Source of the DNA: Portibacter lacus
GTDB lineage: Bacteria; Bacteroidota; Bacteroidia; Chitinophagales; Saprospiraceae
NCBI RefSeq assembly: GCF_021533215.1
Contig: NZ_JAJNKA010000006.1
Coordinates: 124,001 to 188,000, forward strand
Direction of reading: 5' to 3'
Length of the DNA: 64,000 nucleotides
The notes under the pieces were generated by a model that worked only from the letters and a program-made list of their open reading frames with translations, was not told the DNA's origin and did not search any database. Of this stretch, positions 27,730 to 38,157 are shown piece after piece; the first letter of the stretch is position 1; every line of letters begins with the position of its first letter. Position numbers and translations under genes: made by a program.

Positions 27730-28988
27730 TGATTGTTAATCCACCTAAAAATGAATGGTCAGATTTAATTCAAAGGCCTGCTCTCAATCAACAAGATCTA
27801 AGTTCGGTCATTAGTTCGGTATTTAAAGAAGTTGAAGAAAACGGAGATGAAGCTTTACTAAAATTTACTGAGCAATTTGATAGGGTTAAATTAACATCAT
27901 TAGAATTAAAGGCTTCGTCACCAGCTCTGGATGAAAATTTGAAAGTAGCCATTCAATTAGCAAGTAATAATATTAGGAAGTTTCATGAATCGCAAATTCA
28001 TGTTCCATCCAAAATAGAAACGACTCCTGGTGTGGTTTGCTGGCAAGAAGCAAGAGCAATAGAGTCTGTCGGATTGTATATTCCGGGAGGGACAGCACCT
28101 CTTTTTTCAACGGTTTTAATGCTTGCAATTCCAGCTCAGATAGCAGGATGCAAAGAAATTGTTCTATGTACGCCTCCCGATGAAAACGGTGGAATTAACC
28201 CTGCCATATTATATGCTGCGAACGTAGCAGGAATTACTAAGATTTTTACAATAGGAGGATCGCAAGCGATTGCAGCTTTATCTTTGGGAACGGAAAGTGT
28301 TCCTAAAGTTCAAAAGATATTCGGGCCTGGTAATCAGTATGTTACTGCTGCTAAACAATTTGCATTAACTAAAGGAACAGCGATCGATATGCCTGCTGGA
28401 CCATCAGAATTATTGGTTATTGCATCCGAAAATTCTAACCCTGCATATGTTGCTTCAGACCTTTTGTCACAAGCAGAGCACGGTGTGGATTCACAGGTGA
28501 TTTGTCTAGCTCGGACGGAGGATAAGTTAGCGGAGATAGAAAAAGAGATTGCTATTCAGATCAAGCAACTTCCAAGGGAGAAGATTGCTGAAAAAGCGAT
28601 TGAGAATTCGAAATTTATTGTTTTCATGGATGATAAGGACATGATCGAATTCAGTAACCAATATGCTCCAGAGCACTTAATCATTGCAGATGATGATTTC
28701 GAGCATTATATTTCAAAAATAGAAAATGCAGGTTCCGTATTTTTAGGAAATTATTGTCCAGAAAGTGCTGGAGATTATGCTTCAGGAACGAATCATACGC
28801 TTCCGACGGCAGGATTTGCAAACATGTACAGTGGAGTAAACTTAGATTCGTTTATAAAGAAGATCACTTTTCAGCAAATTTCTAAAGTTGGAATTAAAAA
28901 TCTTGGTAACACCATTGAATTAATGGCTGGGGCAGAAGGACTTCAAGCTCATAAAAATGCAGTAACCCTACGATTGAAAGACTTATAA
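27729..28988 (+). CDS. hisD: Histidinol dehydrogenase
   Basis: A 419-residue zinc enzyme that oxidises histidinol to histidine in two steps with NAD. Family motifs include SVGLYIPGGTAPLFSTVLMLAIPAQ (split over residues 97-121), IFGPGNQYVTAAKQ, IDMPAGPSELLVIA and DLLSQAEHGVDSQVI, which supplies zinc ligands (Gln and His). The catalytic Glu/His lie in YAPEHLI. The end has SGTNHTLPT and the HKNAVTLRLKDL tail. It is second in the his operon. Confidence 0.96.
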   Translation: MIVNPPKNEWSDLIQRPALNQQDLSSVISSVFKEVEENGDEALLKFTEQFDRVKLTSLELKASSPALDENLKVAIQLASNNIRKFHESQIHVPSKIETTPGVVCWQEARAIESVGLYIPGGTAPLFSTVLMLAIPAQIAGCKEIVLCTPPDENGGINPAILYAANVAGITKIFTIGGSQAIAALSLGTESVPKVQKIFGPGNQYVTAAKQFALTKGTAIDMPAGPSELLVIASENSNPAYVASDLLSQAEHGVDSQVICLARTEDKLAEIEKEIAIQIKQLPREKIAEKAIENSKFIVFMDDKDMIEFSNQYAPEHLIIADDDFEHYISKIENAGSVFLGNYCPESAGDYASGTNHTLPTAGFANMYSGVNLDSFIKKITFQQISKVGIKNLGNTIELMAGAEGLQAHKNAVTLRLKDL

Positions 28989-28996
28989 TCAATTGA

Positions 28997-30025
28997 ATGA
29001 AAGAAATAGAAAGATTAATTAGGCCAGAATTGCTCAACTTGAAACCATATTCTTCCGCACGAAGTGAGTTTCACGGACAAGCAGACATTTTCGTTGATGC
29101 GAATGAGAATCCGTTTGAAAATAAGATCAACAGATATCCGGACCCGTTACAGAAAGAATTGAAATCTAAAATTTCTGAGATGAAAGGAGTGGATCCTTCA
29201 TGCATATTCCTTGGAAATGGATCCGATGAAGCCTTGGATTTGATTTTTAGGTTGTTTTGTATTCCTGGGAAAGATGAGGTGATTATCACTCCACCTACTT
29301 ATGGAATGTACAAAGTGTTGGCTAATATCAACAACATATTTGTAAAAGAAGCAGCACTAACCACAGATTTTCAGATTGTTGTGGACTCTATTCTGAAGCA
29401 ATACGATAGAGAAACGAAGATCCTATTTCTATGTTCCCCGAATAATCCAGTTGGTAATGTCTTAAATCGAGAAGATGTGATCAATATTATTGATCAATTT
29501 CCAGGCATTGTTGTAATAGATGAGGCATACATTGACTTTAGTGCAACTTCAGGATTCCTAGATTTGATCAACGAAAAACCTAATCTAATCATAACACAGA
29601 CCTTTTCTAAGGCATGGGGAATGGCAGGAATAAGACTTGGTATGGCGTTTTCTAACCCTTTTATCATTGACCAAATCAATAAAATAAAACCTCCTTATAA
29701 TATTAATGTGCTTACGCAGAAGGTTGCTTTAGAGAAGTTAAATGATGAAGAAACCTTTAAGAAGAATCTCGCTTCTCTTAAAAGTGAAAAATTGAAATTA
29801 GCCGCTGAACTCGACAAGATGGATGTGGTTAAGAAGATATATGAAAGTGATGCGAATTTCCTCCTTGTGAAATTTGATGATGCAGACCACTATTATAAGT
29901 ATTTACTGGATCATGGAATAGTTGTAAGAAATAGAAGTAATCAGTTCCATTGCAAAGGTTGTCTGAGGATAACCATTGGAACGCCAGAAGAAAATGATAA
30001 GCTTATCAAAATTTTGAAGAAATGA
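28997..30025 (+). CDS. hisC: Histidinol-phosphate aminotransferase
   Basis: A 342-residue PLP enzyme of fold type I. It begins [17 protein letters not shown], has FVDANENPF and [14 protein letters not shown], then [21 protein letters not shown] and the PLP-lysine motif [16 protein letters not shown]. It converts imidazole-acetol phosphate to histidinol phosphate using glutamate. It lies 8 bp after hisD and overlaps hisB by 4 bp. Confidence 0.95.
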   Translation: MKEIERLIRPELLNLKPYSSARSEFHGQADIFVDANENPFENKINRYPDPLQKELKSKISEMKGVDPSCIFLGNGSDEALDLIFRLFCIPGKDEVIITPPTYGMYKVLANINNIFVKEAALTTDFQIVVDSILKQYDRETKILFLCSPNNPVGNVLNREDVINIIDQFPGIVVIDEAYIDFSATSGFLDLINEKPNLIITQTFSKAWGMAGIRLGMAFSNPFIIDQINKIKPPYNINVLTQKVALEKLNDEETFKKNLASLKSEKLKLAAELDKMDVVKKIYESDANFLLVKFDDADHYYKYLLDHGIVVRNRSNQFHCKGCLRITIGTPEENDKLIKILKK

Positions 30026-31119
30026 AAAGTGTTTTATTCTTAGATCGAGATGGAGTTCTTGCCATTGAACCACCTGAGGACTATCAGTTGGATTCCTTAG
30101 AGAAGCTTGAACTTATGCCAGGTGTCTTAAGGTATTTGCCTCAGATCATGGAACAATTAGATGTGGAGTTAGTCATGGTAACGAACCAAGATGGGCTGGG
30201 AACAGATTCATTTCCAGAAGAAACTTTCTGGCCTGCTCACCATAAGATATTGAAGGCTTTAGAAAATGAAGGTGTCGTATTTGATGAAGTATGTATAGAT
30301 AAAACATTCGAGCATGAAGGGAAGGATACAAGAAAGCCAGGAACAGGGTTGTTGCAGAAATACTTTTCTGGTGATTATGATCTAAGTAAGTCTTTTGTAG
30401 TAGGAGATCGATTAAGTGATATGCAGTTAGCTGTAAACTTAGGCGCAACTGGGATATTGATCAATCCAGAAATAACTGAAAAAGGAGATTTTGTAAAGTG
30501 TGATACGTGGAAGGATATTTATGAGTTCTTGATCCTGAAAGATCGAATAGTTACTCATGAACGTAACACGAACGAAACTAAGATTAAAATAGAATTACTA
30601 TTAGATGGTCAAGGTAAAAGTACTTTAAACACTGGTCTGGGCTTTTTTGATCACATGTTAGAGCAAATTGCTAAGCACGGTGCAATGGACTTAACGGTAG
30701 AAGTGGATGGCGATCTTGAAGTAGATGAGCATCATACGATCGAGGACACTGGTATAGCATTAGGTGAAGCATTTAAAGAAGCAATAGGTAATAAACTAGG
30801 CATAGAGAGATATGGATATTCTTTGCCGATGGATGATTGCTTGGCGCAAGTTGCGATAGATTTTGGAGGGAGAGCTTGGATTGTCTGGGATGCAGAATTT
30901 AAGAGAGAAAAAGTAGGCGATATGCCCACAGAAATGTTCTTTCATTTCTTCAAGTCTTTTTCAGATGCATCCGCATGTAATTTGAATATAAAAGCGGAAG
31001 GAAGTAACGAACATCATAAGATCGAAGCGATTTTCAAGGCCTTTGCAAGAGCGATCAGAAAGGCAGTAAAAAGAGATCCAAATTATATGGTTTTACCAAG
31101 TACTAAAGGGAGTCTATAA
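30022..31119 (+). CDS. hisB: Bifunctional histidinol-phosphatase / IGP dehydratase
   Basis: A 365-residue fusion. Residues 1-165 are the HAD phosphatase ([12 protein letters not shown] with the catalytic Asp pair, [20 protein letters not shown] and VVGDRLSDM). Residues 175-365 are imidazoleglycerol-phosphate dehydratase, with metal-binding [18 protein letters not shown] and [16 protein letters not shown]. The cysteine/histidine zinc loop of the E. coli phosphatase half is replaced ([15 protein letters not shown]), so that half probably works without zinc. It catalyses steps 6 and 8 of histidine synthesis. The stop overlaps the hisH start by one base. Confidence 0.95.
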   Translation: MKSVLFLDRDGVLAIEPPEDYQLDSLEKLELMPGVLRYLPQIMEQLDVELVMVTNQDGLGTDSFPEETFWPAHHKILKALENEGVVFDEVCIDKTFEHEGKDTRKPGTGLLQKYFSGDYDLSKSFVVGDRLSDMQLAVNLGATGILINPEITEKGDFVKCDTWKDIYEFLILKDRIVTHERNTNETKIKIELLLDGQGKSTLNTGLGFFDHMLEQIAKHGAMDLTVEVDGDLEVDEHHTIEDTGIALGEAFKEAIGNKLGIERYGYSLPMDDCLAQVAIDFGGRAWIVWDAEFKREKVGDMPTEMFFHFFKSFSDASACNLNIKAEGSNEHHKIEAIFKAFARAIRKAVKRDPNYMVLPSTKGSL

Positions 31120-31703
31120 TGAGCAATGTGGTAATTATTGATTATGGTGCGGGTAATGTGCAATCCGTCAAGTTTGCTTTAGAAAGGCTAGGAGTTCAAG
31201 CAGTGCAAAGTGCTGATGCAGAAGTTATTAAGTCTGCTGATAAAGTGATTTTTCCTGGTGTAGGAGAAGCGAGAAGTGCGATGGAAGTGATTACGAAAAT
31301 GGGATTAGATAAAGTGATTCCTGCACTGGAACAACCTTGCCTCGGCATTTGCCTAGGAATGCAATTAATGTGTTCCTTTTCAGAAGAAAGAGACACACCG
31401 TGCTTAGACATATTCCAAGAAAAAGTTAAGAAATTTAATATACAACACAAGGTTCCACATATGGGTTGGAATACGGTTTCGATCAAAGATTCCAAGTTGT
31501 TAAAAGGCATCGCAGATAATGCTTCTTTTTATTTTGTTCATAGCTACTACGTCCCTGTAGGAAAGTATACGATCGGTGTATCAGATTATGGACATGAATT
31601 TAGCGCAATTATGCAGAAAGACAACTTTTACGGATGCCAGTTTCATCCTGAAAAAAGCGCTATTAACGGTTCCAAACTTATTAAAAACTTTCTAGAATTA
31701 TGA
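31119..31703 (+). CDS. hisH: Imidazole glycerol phosphate synthase, glutaminase subunit
   Basis: A 194-residue class I glutamine amidotransferase that supplies ammonia to HisF. It has the N-terminal IIDYGAGNVQSV, the nucleophile motif PCLGICLGMQLM with the catalytic Cys near residue 77, PHMGWN, FVHSYYV, and the His/Glu pair in GCQFHPEKS near the end. It is coupled to hisB (TAATG) and overlaps hisA by 4 bp. Confidence 0.96.
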   Translation: MSNVVIIDYGAGNVQSVKFALERLGVQAVQSADAEVIKSADKVIFPGVGEARSAMEVITKMGLDKVIPALEQPCLGICLGMQLMCSFSEERDTPCLDIFQEKVKKFNIQHKVPHMGWNTVSIKDSKLLKGIADNASFYFVHSYYVPVGKYTIGVSDYGHEFSAIMQKDNFYGCQFHPEKSAINGSKLIKNFLEL

Positions 31704-32419
31704 GAATTATACCTGCTATCGATGTGATCGAAGGGAAAGCTGTTAGGCTTGAAAAAGGTGATTTTGAAAAGAAAAAAGTATATGCAGACGATCCATTAGA
31801 AATGGCGAAAGCTTTCGAAGGAGCTGGACTGAAGCATTTGCATCTAGTAGACCTAGATGGAGCGAAGAAGGGTAGTGTGCAGCATCAGGGGATATTAGAA
31901 AAGATTAAGAGTAATACAGGATTAATCGTGGATTATGGCGGTGGGATCAGAAATGAAAGTGATATTAAGTCTTTAGTGAATGCAGGAGCCGACCAGATAA
32001 ATATTGGATCATTATCTATTAAGGATAGACCGTTGGTGGAACAGTTTATTGTTGACTTTGGTAAAGAGTTCATTATTCTTAGTCCAGATGTGAATGATAG
32101 AAAGATCGCTATTCATGGGTGGCAAGAAGCTTCAGATATCGACCTTTTCGATTATATAAATGATTACATGGCCAAGGGCGTTTCTTACTTTGTATGTACG
32201 GATATCGCTAAGGATGGTATGCTAGAAGGAAGTTCGATCGAACTTTATGAAGAAATAATGAGTAATACACCTGATATTAAATTAGTCGCAAGTGGCGGAG
32301 TTACGGATATAGGTGAATTAGAAACATTGAAGGCACTAGGAATAGATGGTGTAATTATAGGAAAAGCCATTTATGAAGGAAGGATTTCACTTAATGAATT
32401 AACGAAGTATGTTATCTAA
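31700..32419 (+). CDS. hisA: ProFAR isomerase
   Basis: A 239-residue TIM-barrel isomerase. It starts [25 protein letters not shown], with the catalytic Asp in PAIDV, then [11 protein letters not shown], the phosphate motif [27 protein letters not shown], and [10 protein letters not shown] with the second catalytic Asp. The end has [14 protein letters not shown] and [11 protein letters not shown]. It overlaps hisH by 4 bp and hisF by 11 bp. Confidence 0.96.
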   Translation: MRIIPAIDVIEGKAVRLEKGDFEKKKVYADDPLEMAKAFEGAGLKHLHLVDLDGAKKGSVQHQGILEKIKSNTGLIVDYGGGIRNESDIKSLVNAGADQINIGSLSIKDRPLVEQFIVDFGKEFIILSPDVNDRKIAIHGWQEASDIDLFDYINDYMAKGVSYFVCTDIAKDGMLEGSSIELYEEIMSNTPDIKLVASGGVTDIGELETLKALGIDGVIIGKAIYEGRISLNELTKYVI

Positions 32420-33167
32420 ACGAATCATCCCTTGTCTGGATATAAAGGACGGAAGAACAGTCAAAGGAGTGAATTTTCTGGATCTAATAGATGCAGGAGA
32501 TCCAGTAGAGCAGGCGAAGATTTATGCAGATCAAGGTGCTGATGAGTTAGTATTCTTAGATATTACGGCTACCTCTGATAAGCGGAAAACGATGGTTGAA
32601 CTAGTAACTAAGGTTGCTAAGCAGATCAATATTCCATTTACAGTAGGAGGCGGAATTTCATCTGTGGACGATGCTTACATTGCGCTACAGTCAGGAGCAG
32701 ATAAGGTCAGTATTAATTCAGCAGCGGTTAGAAATCCAGATCTATTGAATGAATGTGCTGCCAAGTTCGGGAATCAGTGCATTGTTCTTGCGGTAGATGC
32801 TAAGCAGATTAATGGTCAGTGGCTAGTTCACTTAGTCGGTGGAAGAAAAGCAACGACCATCGACTTATTTGATTGGGTAAAGGAAGCAGTAGATAGAGGC
32901 GCTGGAGAAATCTTGTTCACTTCCATGGATCATGATGGAACGAAGAATGGATTTGCCAATAAAGAATTGAGCAAGCTTTCTAAAATGGTCAATGTTCCAA
33001 TCATCGCTAGTGGCGGTGCAGGTAGTATGCAACATTTTAAAGAAACTTTCGATGATGGACTGGCTGATGCTGCATTAGCGGCGAGTGTTTTCCATTTTGG
33101 GCAAATAGGTATTCCTGAACTCAAGAATTACTTAGATAAGAATAATATTAACGTACGATTAACTTAA
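32409..33167 (+). CDS. hisF: Imidazole glycerol phosphate synthase, cyclase subunit
   Basis: A 252-residue TIM-barrel cyclase, partner of HisH. It has [19 protein letters not shown] with the catalytic Asp, [45 protein letters not shown], and [14 protein letters not shown] with the second catalytic Asp, then [13 protein letters not shown]. It makes imidazole glycerol phosphate and AICAR, the latter feeding purine synthesis. It overlaps hisA by 11 bp. Confidence 0.97.
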   Translation: MLSKRIIPCLDIKDGRTVKGVNFLDLIDAGDPVEQAKIYADQGADELVFLDITATSDKRKTMVELVTKVAKQINIPFTVGGGISSVDDAYIALQSGADKVSINSAAVRNPDLLNECAAKFGNQCIVLAVDAKQINGQWLVHLVGGRKATTIDLFDWVKEAVDRGAGEILFTSMDHDGTKNGFANKELSKLSKMVNVPIIASGGAGSMQHFKETFDDGLADAALAASVFHFGQIGIPELKNYLDKNNINVRLT

Positions 33168-33171
33168 GAAA

Positions 33172-33780
33172 ATGGATTTTAAAATAGAAGATATAGATTT
33201 TGAGAAAATGAGTGGTTTAGTGCCTGCCATTATTCAAGACCAGAATACACTTAAAGTATTAATGCAAGGTTTTATGAATAAAGCCTCTTTCGAAAAGACC
33301 ATAAAAGATAATAAAGTATGCTTTTATTCTAGGTCTAAAGAGCGGTTATGGACGAAAGGTGAAGAAAGTGGCAATTTTTTAAATGTGAAAGAAATACTAT
33401 TGGATTGCGATAAGGACAGTTTACTGATTAAAGTTGATCCAGTTGGCCCTGTATGTCATACAGGATCAGATACTTGCTGGGATGAAGAGAATAAATCTGA
33501 AGGAAGATTCTTGCACTATTTAGAGTCGGTACTTGAATCTAGAAAAAATGCTCCACCAGAAACTTCTTATACTGCGAGTTTATTTGCGAAAGGAATTAAT
33601 AAAGTTGCACAGAAAGTAGGGGAGGAAGCTGTCGAATTAGTGATCGAAGCAAAGGACGATAATGAATATTTATTTTTAAATGAAAGTGCAGATTTAATGT
33701 ATCATTATTTAGTTTTATTGCAGTATAAAGGGTATACAATTGCAGATGTTGAACAAATATTGAGGGAAAGACACAAATAA
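33172..33780 (+). CDS. hisI: Bifunctional PR-AMP cyclohydrolase / PR-ATP pyrophosphatase
   Basis: A 202-residue HisIE fusion. Residues 1-110 are the cyclohydrolase (VCFYSRSKERLWTKGEESGN and the zinc-binding DCDKDSLLIKV, VCHTGSDTCW). Residues 112-202 are the MazG-like pyrophosphohydrolase (KVAQKVGEEAVELVIEAKD and NESADLMYHYLVLL). It catalyses steps 2 and 3 of the pathway. As the last gene, 4 bp after hisF, it completes the set, so every histidine step except PRPP synthesis is encoded here. Confidence 0.96.
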   Translation: MDFKIEDIDFEKMSGLVPAIIQDQNTLKVLMQGFMNKASFEKTIKDNKVCFYSRSKERLWTKGEESGNFLNVKEILLDCDKDSLLIKVDPVGPVCHTGSDTCWDEENKSEGRFLHYLESVLESRKNAPPETSYTASLFAKGINKVAQKVGEEAVELVIEAKDDNEYLFLNESADLMYHYLVLLQYKGYTIADVEQILRERHK

Positions 33781-33893
33781 TTATAAATATTTGCCCGAAA
33801 TGTTAAAATTTTTGGAATAAATTTTGATCTTCAACATTAATTATGAATTTCAATTAAATTTTTTAGAACCAACAGATAAAAAAAACAATTATT

Positions 33894-34832
33894 ATGTCGA
33901 CATTTCTTAAAAGCTTTACTCTACTTTTCCTAATTTCTTCCTTCAGCGTTTCGTGCGTGAGTAAGAAAAAATTTGTAGATCTTGAAGCATCAAAGAGTGC
34001 ATTAGAATTAAAGTATGACCAATTAAGTTCGGATAATTCAAAATGTGAAGATGATAAGGAGAAAATTAAAACTCAATTAGAGAACATGAAAGCGCAGATG
34101 CAAATTTCTGAAGCTCAGTTCCAATCAGATTTAAATGTTAAAGATGAAAAGTTGAGGATCATTTCAGAGGAACTTGAATTCAACAAAAAGACAAGTACGA
34201 ATTTATTAGATAGACTTTCTGATTTATCAGTTGTTAATAAAGCAGGAGCTGAAAGTATCAAGCAATCTCTTGAATCTTTAAACCAACAAAGTAAGTACAT
34301 CCAGAACCTTTCTCAAGATGCTAAGAGAAAAGATTCTTTAAATCTTGCTTTAGTGATGAATTTGAAGCGTTCTTTAGCTGATGTAAACGATTCTGATATC
34401 CAAGTTGATGTTAAGAAAGGTGTTGTATTTATCTCTATTTCTGATAAATTACTTTTCCAATCAGGAAGCGCTACAGTTAACAATGCAGCGAAGAATGTAC
34501 TAGCGAAAGTTGCTAAAGTTGTTAATGATCACAATAGCTTCGATATCATCGTAGAAGGACACACGGATGATAAGTTATTAAAAGAAACGGCTTCATTCAA
34601 AGACAACTGGGAATTAAGTGTGGAAAGAGCAACTTCTGTTGTTAGAATCCTACAAAAAGATTACAATGTAGATCCTTCTAGAATGACAGCTGGAGGTAGA
34701 GGACAGTACTTACCTAAAGCAGATAATGAAACATCTGAAGGTAGATCTATGAATAGAAGAACAGAAATTATTGTTACTCCTAGATTAGATGAATTCTTCC
34801 AATTAATGGCTGAGCCAGGAGCTGGAAAATAA
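33894..34832 (+). CDS. OmpA-family peptidoglycan-binding lipoprotein
   Basis: A 312-residue lipoprotein. The signal peptide ends in the lipobox SVSC (Cys21). Residues 25-160 are a charged coiled coil (DLEASKSALELKYDQLSSDNSKCEDDKEK onward in heptads). Residues 175-300 form the OmpA C-terminal domain, with the family's peptidoglycan contacts in NWELSVERATSVVRIL and EGRSMNRRTEIIV. It should tether the outer membrane to the cell wall. It lies 113 bp after hisI in the same direction but probably has its own promoter. A strong terminator follows. Confidence 0.9.
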   Translation: MSTFLKSFTLLFLISSFSVSCVSKKKFVDLEASKSALELKYDQLSSDNSKCEDDKEKIKTQLENMKAQMQISEAQFQSDLNVKDEKLRIISEELEFNKKTSTNLLDRLSDLSVVNKAGAESIKQSLESLNQQSKYIQNLSQDAKRKDSLNLALVMNLKRSLADVNDSDIQVDVKKGVVFISISDKLLFQSGSATVNNAAKNVLAKVAKVVNDHNSFDIIVEGHTDDKLLKETASFKDNWELSVERATSVVRILQKDYNVDPSRMTAGGRGQYLPKADNETSEGRSMNRRTEIIVTPRLDEFFQLMAEPGAGK

Positions 34833-34853
34833 ATAGGAATTAATAAAAAATAT

Positions 34854-34890
34854 AAAGGCGATGTTTCGAAATGGAACATCGCCTTTTTTT
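34854..34890 (+). terminator. Intrinsic terminator after the OmpA gene
   Basis: GGCGATGTT (34857-34865) pairs with AACATCGCC (34875-34883), flanked by A- and T-runs. With the A/T pairs the stem reaches 12 bp. Confidence 0.92.
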
Positions 34891-35180
34891 GTTTAGTAAG
34901 CTGTCATTGAAAACTTGCTATAAGTGGTTCATCGACGCAAGAGTACTGAAGATTTGTTCTGAAAATATGATTAATGATTTAAGTCCCAATTTATTGGTTG
35001 AACATAAAAATCATATATTTAAGAAACACATTATTGCAATCGTAATCTTATCCAATGATCTATTCGAAAGAAAGTCCTATAACAACTAACTCTAACGACT
35101 ATTTTTCTACTTCTTTGATTGTAGACTTTTATTTTTTTTTAGGTCAATTTTTTAAATCAAGAATAGATTATAATAAGTAT
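34891..35180. other. Non-coding gap before the GH95 gene
   Basis: About 290 AT-rich bases between the OmpA terminator and the fucosidase gene. Frames that run through it lack family features. It should hold the GH95 promoter, but I find no exact TAnnTTTG box near the start codon. Confidence 0.5.
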
Positions 35181-37658
35181 ATGATGCAGCATTCCTTACT
35201 TACGGTTGTTTTTTCATTGGCACTAAGTCTATCTTCACAATGCCTGCTTAGCGCACAAGATATACCAAGTTTGATTGCTGAAAGTATTGACAATCAGTCA
35301 TTCGATCCGACTAGCTTAATGTGGTACCAGAAACCTGCAGAAGTTTGGGAAGATGCCTTGCCAGTAGGAAATGGTCGAATAGGAGCGATGGTTTTTGGAG
35401 GAGTTAGTGAAGAGCGAATCCAACTAAATGAGGAAACATATTGGTCTGGTGGACCTTATAATACGGTGGTCAAAGGAGGTTACAAAAAACTCCCTGAGAT
35501 TCAAAAACTGATCTTTGATGGAAAACCTATCGAAGCTCATAAGCTTTTTGGGAGGCACCTGATGGGTTATCCAGTAGAGCAGCAAAAATATCAGTCCCTT
35601 GCAAATCTTCACCTCTTTTTTCATAAAGAAGCAAAGCAGAAAAATTACAAACGATGGTTGGATCTAGCTAGCGGAATTAGCGGTGTGGAATATACAATAG
35701 ATGGCGTTACTTATCTAAGGGAAGTATTTTCATCTGCGGTAGACCAAACCATAGTGGTTCGATTATCAGCTAGCAAACCTGGAATGATCAATTTCGATAC
35801 CCAATTACGAGGTGTTAGAAATAGCACACATTCGAATTATGCCACAGACTATTTCAGGATGGATGGCGCTGGAGAAAATGAATTAGTTCTAACTGGGAAG
35901 TCTGCGGATTACATGGGTATCGAAGGGAAACTAAGATACGAGGCGCGAGTGAGAGTAGAAACCGACGGAGGAGTACTGCTTCGTAATGATGCTAAGATTA
36001 CGGTTAAGAATGCCACTTCGGTGACGATCTACTTTGTTGCAGCTACGAATTTTGTCAATTACAAGGATGTAAGTGGTAACGAAAAAATGCGTGTTCAGGA
36101 AGTGCTGAAAAAATTGAAAGATAAAAAATACTTAGCCATTAGGGAAGACGCTATAAATGATCACAAGGAGTTTTTTGATAGAGTAATACTTGATTTACCT
36201 GAAACGAAGACGTCGTTTCTTCCTACAGATGAAAGAATGGCGAGTATCGATTCCGTACCCGATCCACAAATGGCAGCTCTGTCCTATCAATTCGGGAGAT
36301 ATTTGCTAATTGCTTCCAGTCGTCCAGGTACCCAGCCAACGAACTTGCAAGGAATATGGAATAAGGATATGAATCCGCCTTGGGATTCAAAGTATACGAC
36401 CAATATTAATACCGAAATGAATTATTGGGCAGTTGAATCTGCTAATCTGTCGGAACTCTCTGAACCACTTATTAAGATGATCGAGGAACTCACCGATCAA
36501 GGAAGCCAAGTTGCAAAGGAACATTATGGCGCTTTTGGTTGGGTTTTTCATCAGAATACTGACCTTTGGAGAGTTGCAGCGCCAATGGATGGGCCGACGT
36601 GGGGAACATTTACCGTGGGTGGAGCATGGTTGGTTACTCATATATGGGAGCACTATCTCTACACCCAAGATGAAGATTTCCTAGCAAAAGCATATCCTAT
36701 CATCAAAGGGTCCGTCGACTTCTTTATGGATTTCCTTGTGGAGCATCCGAATGGAGAGTGGTTAGTGACGAATCCATCTAACTCTCCTGAGAATCCACCT
36801 AAAGGGCCTGGATATGAATATTTCTATGACGAAGTAACAGGAATGTACTATTTCACCACCATTACTTACGGTGCAACGATGGATATGCAGATCTTAAAGG
36901 ATTTATTTACCTACTACACGGAAGCAGCATCTATCCTCGGAAAAGATACCGCATATGCTTCTCAGGTGTTAGCAGTGAAGGCAAGGTTAGCGCCTTCTCA
37001 AGTAGGAAAGGATGGAAGTCTACAGGAATGGTCCGATGATTTAGGTCAATTAGAAGATAAGCACAGGCATTTTTCTCATATGTATGGATTATATCCAGGA
37101 AATGTGCTTTCAGCAAACCGTACGCCCGAATTTATAGATCCAATTAAGGCGGTCTTGGAACAAAGAGGTGATGGCGGAACTGGATTTTCGCGAGCCTGGA
37201 AAATGGCGCTTTGGGCGAGATTGTATGATGGAGAAAGAGCAAACTCAATCTATAAAGGCTATCTCAAAGAGCAATGTTATATGTCTCTTTTTGCGAAGTG
37301 TTTTAAACCATTACAAGTGGATGGATCTCTTGGCTTAACGGCTGCAATATCTGAAATGTTGGTGCAATCTCATGAAGGAGTGGTTCACTTACTTCCAGCG
37401 TTGCCAGATGAATGGTTATCAGGTTCCTTTCGTGGAGTTCAAGCACGGGGTGGCTTTGAAGTGGATATGGCATGGACGAATGGAAGCATCACTGAGGTTA
37501 ACCTTTTATCAAAAGCAGGAAAACCTATTCGAATGAAGACTGAAGGAAATTTGAAAGTAATGAGTAATGGTAAGCAGGTTGCTCACGAAATCCTGAATGA
37601 TGGATCGATAGGATTTACTACTGTTCGTGGGCAGGTCTATACATTGACCATTAAATAA
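35181..37658 (+). CDS. GH95 family glycoside hydrolase (alpha-L-fucosidase-like)
   Basis: An 825-residue exported enzyme. The start at 35181 gives a signal peptide (MMQHSLLTVVFSLALSLSS... ending LLSAQ); a frame extending to 35055 adds a low-quality prefix. The N-terminal GH95 domain begins LMWYQKPAEVWEDALPVGNG and contains GAMVFGGVSEERIQLNEETYWSGGP. The catalytic barrel has NINTEMNYW and, near residue 536, SNSPEN with the likely general-acid Glu. The C-terminal part has QSHEGVVHLLPALPDEW. GH95 enzymes remove alpha-L-fucose, or sometimes galactose, from glycans. There is no SusC/SusD pair or other sugar enzyme nearby. Confidence 0.9.
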   Translation: MMQHSLLTVVFSLALSLSSQCLLSAQDIPSLIAESIDNQSFDPTSLMWYQKPAEVWEDALPVGNGRIGAMVFGGVSEERIQLNEETYWSGGPYNTVVKGGYKKLPEIQKLIFDGKPIEAHKLFGRHLMGYPVEQQKYQSLANLHLFFHKEAKQKNYKRWLDLASGISGVEYTIDGVTYLREVFSSAVDQTIVVRLSASKPGMINFDTQLRGVRNSTHSNYATDYFRMDGAGENELVLTGKSADYMGIEGKLRYEARVRVETDGGVLLRNDAKITVKNATSVTIYFVAATNFVNYKDVSGNEKMRVQEVLKKLKDKKYLAIREDAINDHKEFFDRVILDLPETKTSFLPTDERMASIDSVPDPQMAALSYQFGRYLLIASSRPGTQPTNLQGIWNKDMNPPWDSKYTTNINTEMNYWAVESANLSELSEPLIKMIEELTDQGSQVAKEHYGAFGWVFHQNTDLWRVAAPMDGPTWGTFTVGGAWLVTHIWEHYLYTQDEDFLAKAYPIIKGSVDFFMDFLVEHPNGEWLVTNPSNSPENPPKGPGYEYFYDEVTGMYYFTTITYGATMDMQILKDLFTYYTEAASILGKDTAYASQVLAVKARLAPSQVGKDGSLQEWSDDLGQLEDKHRHFSHMYGLYPGNVLSANRTPEFIDPIKAVLEQRGDGGTGFSRAWKMALWARLYDGERANSIYKGYLKEQCYMSLFAKCFKPLQVDGSLGLTAAISEMLVQSHEGVVHLLPALPDEWLSGSFRGVQARGGFEVDMAWTNGSITEVNLLSKAGKPIRMKTEGNLKVMSNGKQVAHEILNDGSIGFTTVRGQVYTLTIK

Positions 37659-37810
37659 CTAGAACAGTCTGGTTTCCATAGAAGTTTGTGGAGCTAACAT
37701 AAAAATATGGATGTAAGAAAATGATATTATCTTAAACTCTTTTTATGAATGGCTTTTTGTCATTGGAACTAAATTAAATAACATCTTTGTTTTATAAGTA
37801 AATCAGAAAT

Positions 37811-38017
37811 ATGGAAATGGAAACAATATTTATCTCGGTCTCGGAGCTTAAAGTAATGACAGCAATGCATTTACTAAAAGAAGCAGGTATTACTGCTCAT
37901 CATATTAATAAAATGGATTCAGCGCATGCTAATATATTCGGAGAAATTCAGATCATTGTCCATAAAGAAGATGAGGATAAAGCAAGAGTGATATTACAAG
38001 AAGCTGAGATTATTTGA
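37811..38017 (+). CDS. DUF2007 small protein
   Basis: A 68-residue protein fitting DUF2007 (putative signal-transducing, PII-like fold). It has ETIFISVSELKVMTAMHLLKEAGITAHHINK and EIQIIVHKEDEDKARVILQEAE. Function is unknown. It lies 152 bp after the GH95 gene and is convergent with a small lipoprotein gene. Confidence 0.78.
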   Translation: MEMETIFISVSELKVMTAMHLLKEAGITAHHINKMDSAHANIFGEIQIIVHKEDEDKARVILQEAEII

Positions 38018-38157
38018 TGCTTGATCGCGAGTTAGTGATTTAACTTATCATCCGAAATCCAATGATATTAAAATCATTGATGAAATAACTCAGTGATAAT
38101 GAATTATTCCGCTATGCTAAAAAAAAGTGTTGTGTGCGTTAACCTGAAATGATAAAG

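Noticed and set aside
34871-35089. Plus-strand frame of 72 codons after the OmpA gene
   Set aside because: It starts inside the intrinsic terminator and shows no conserved pattern.
35055-35180. Upstream extension of the GH95 gene
   Set aside because: It would place 42 residues before a clean signal peptide. The ATG pair at 35181 is the better start.
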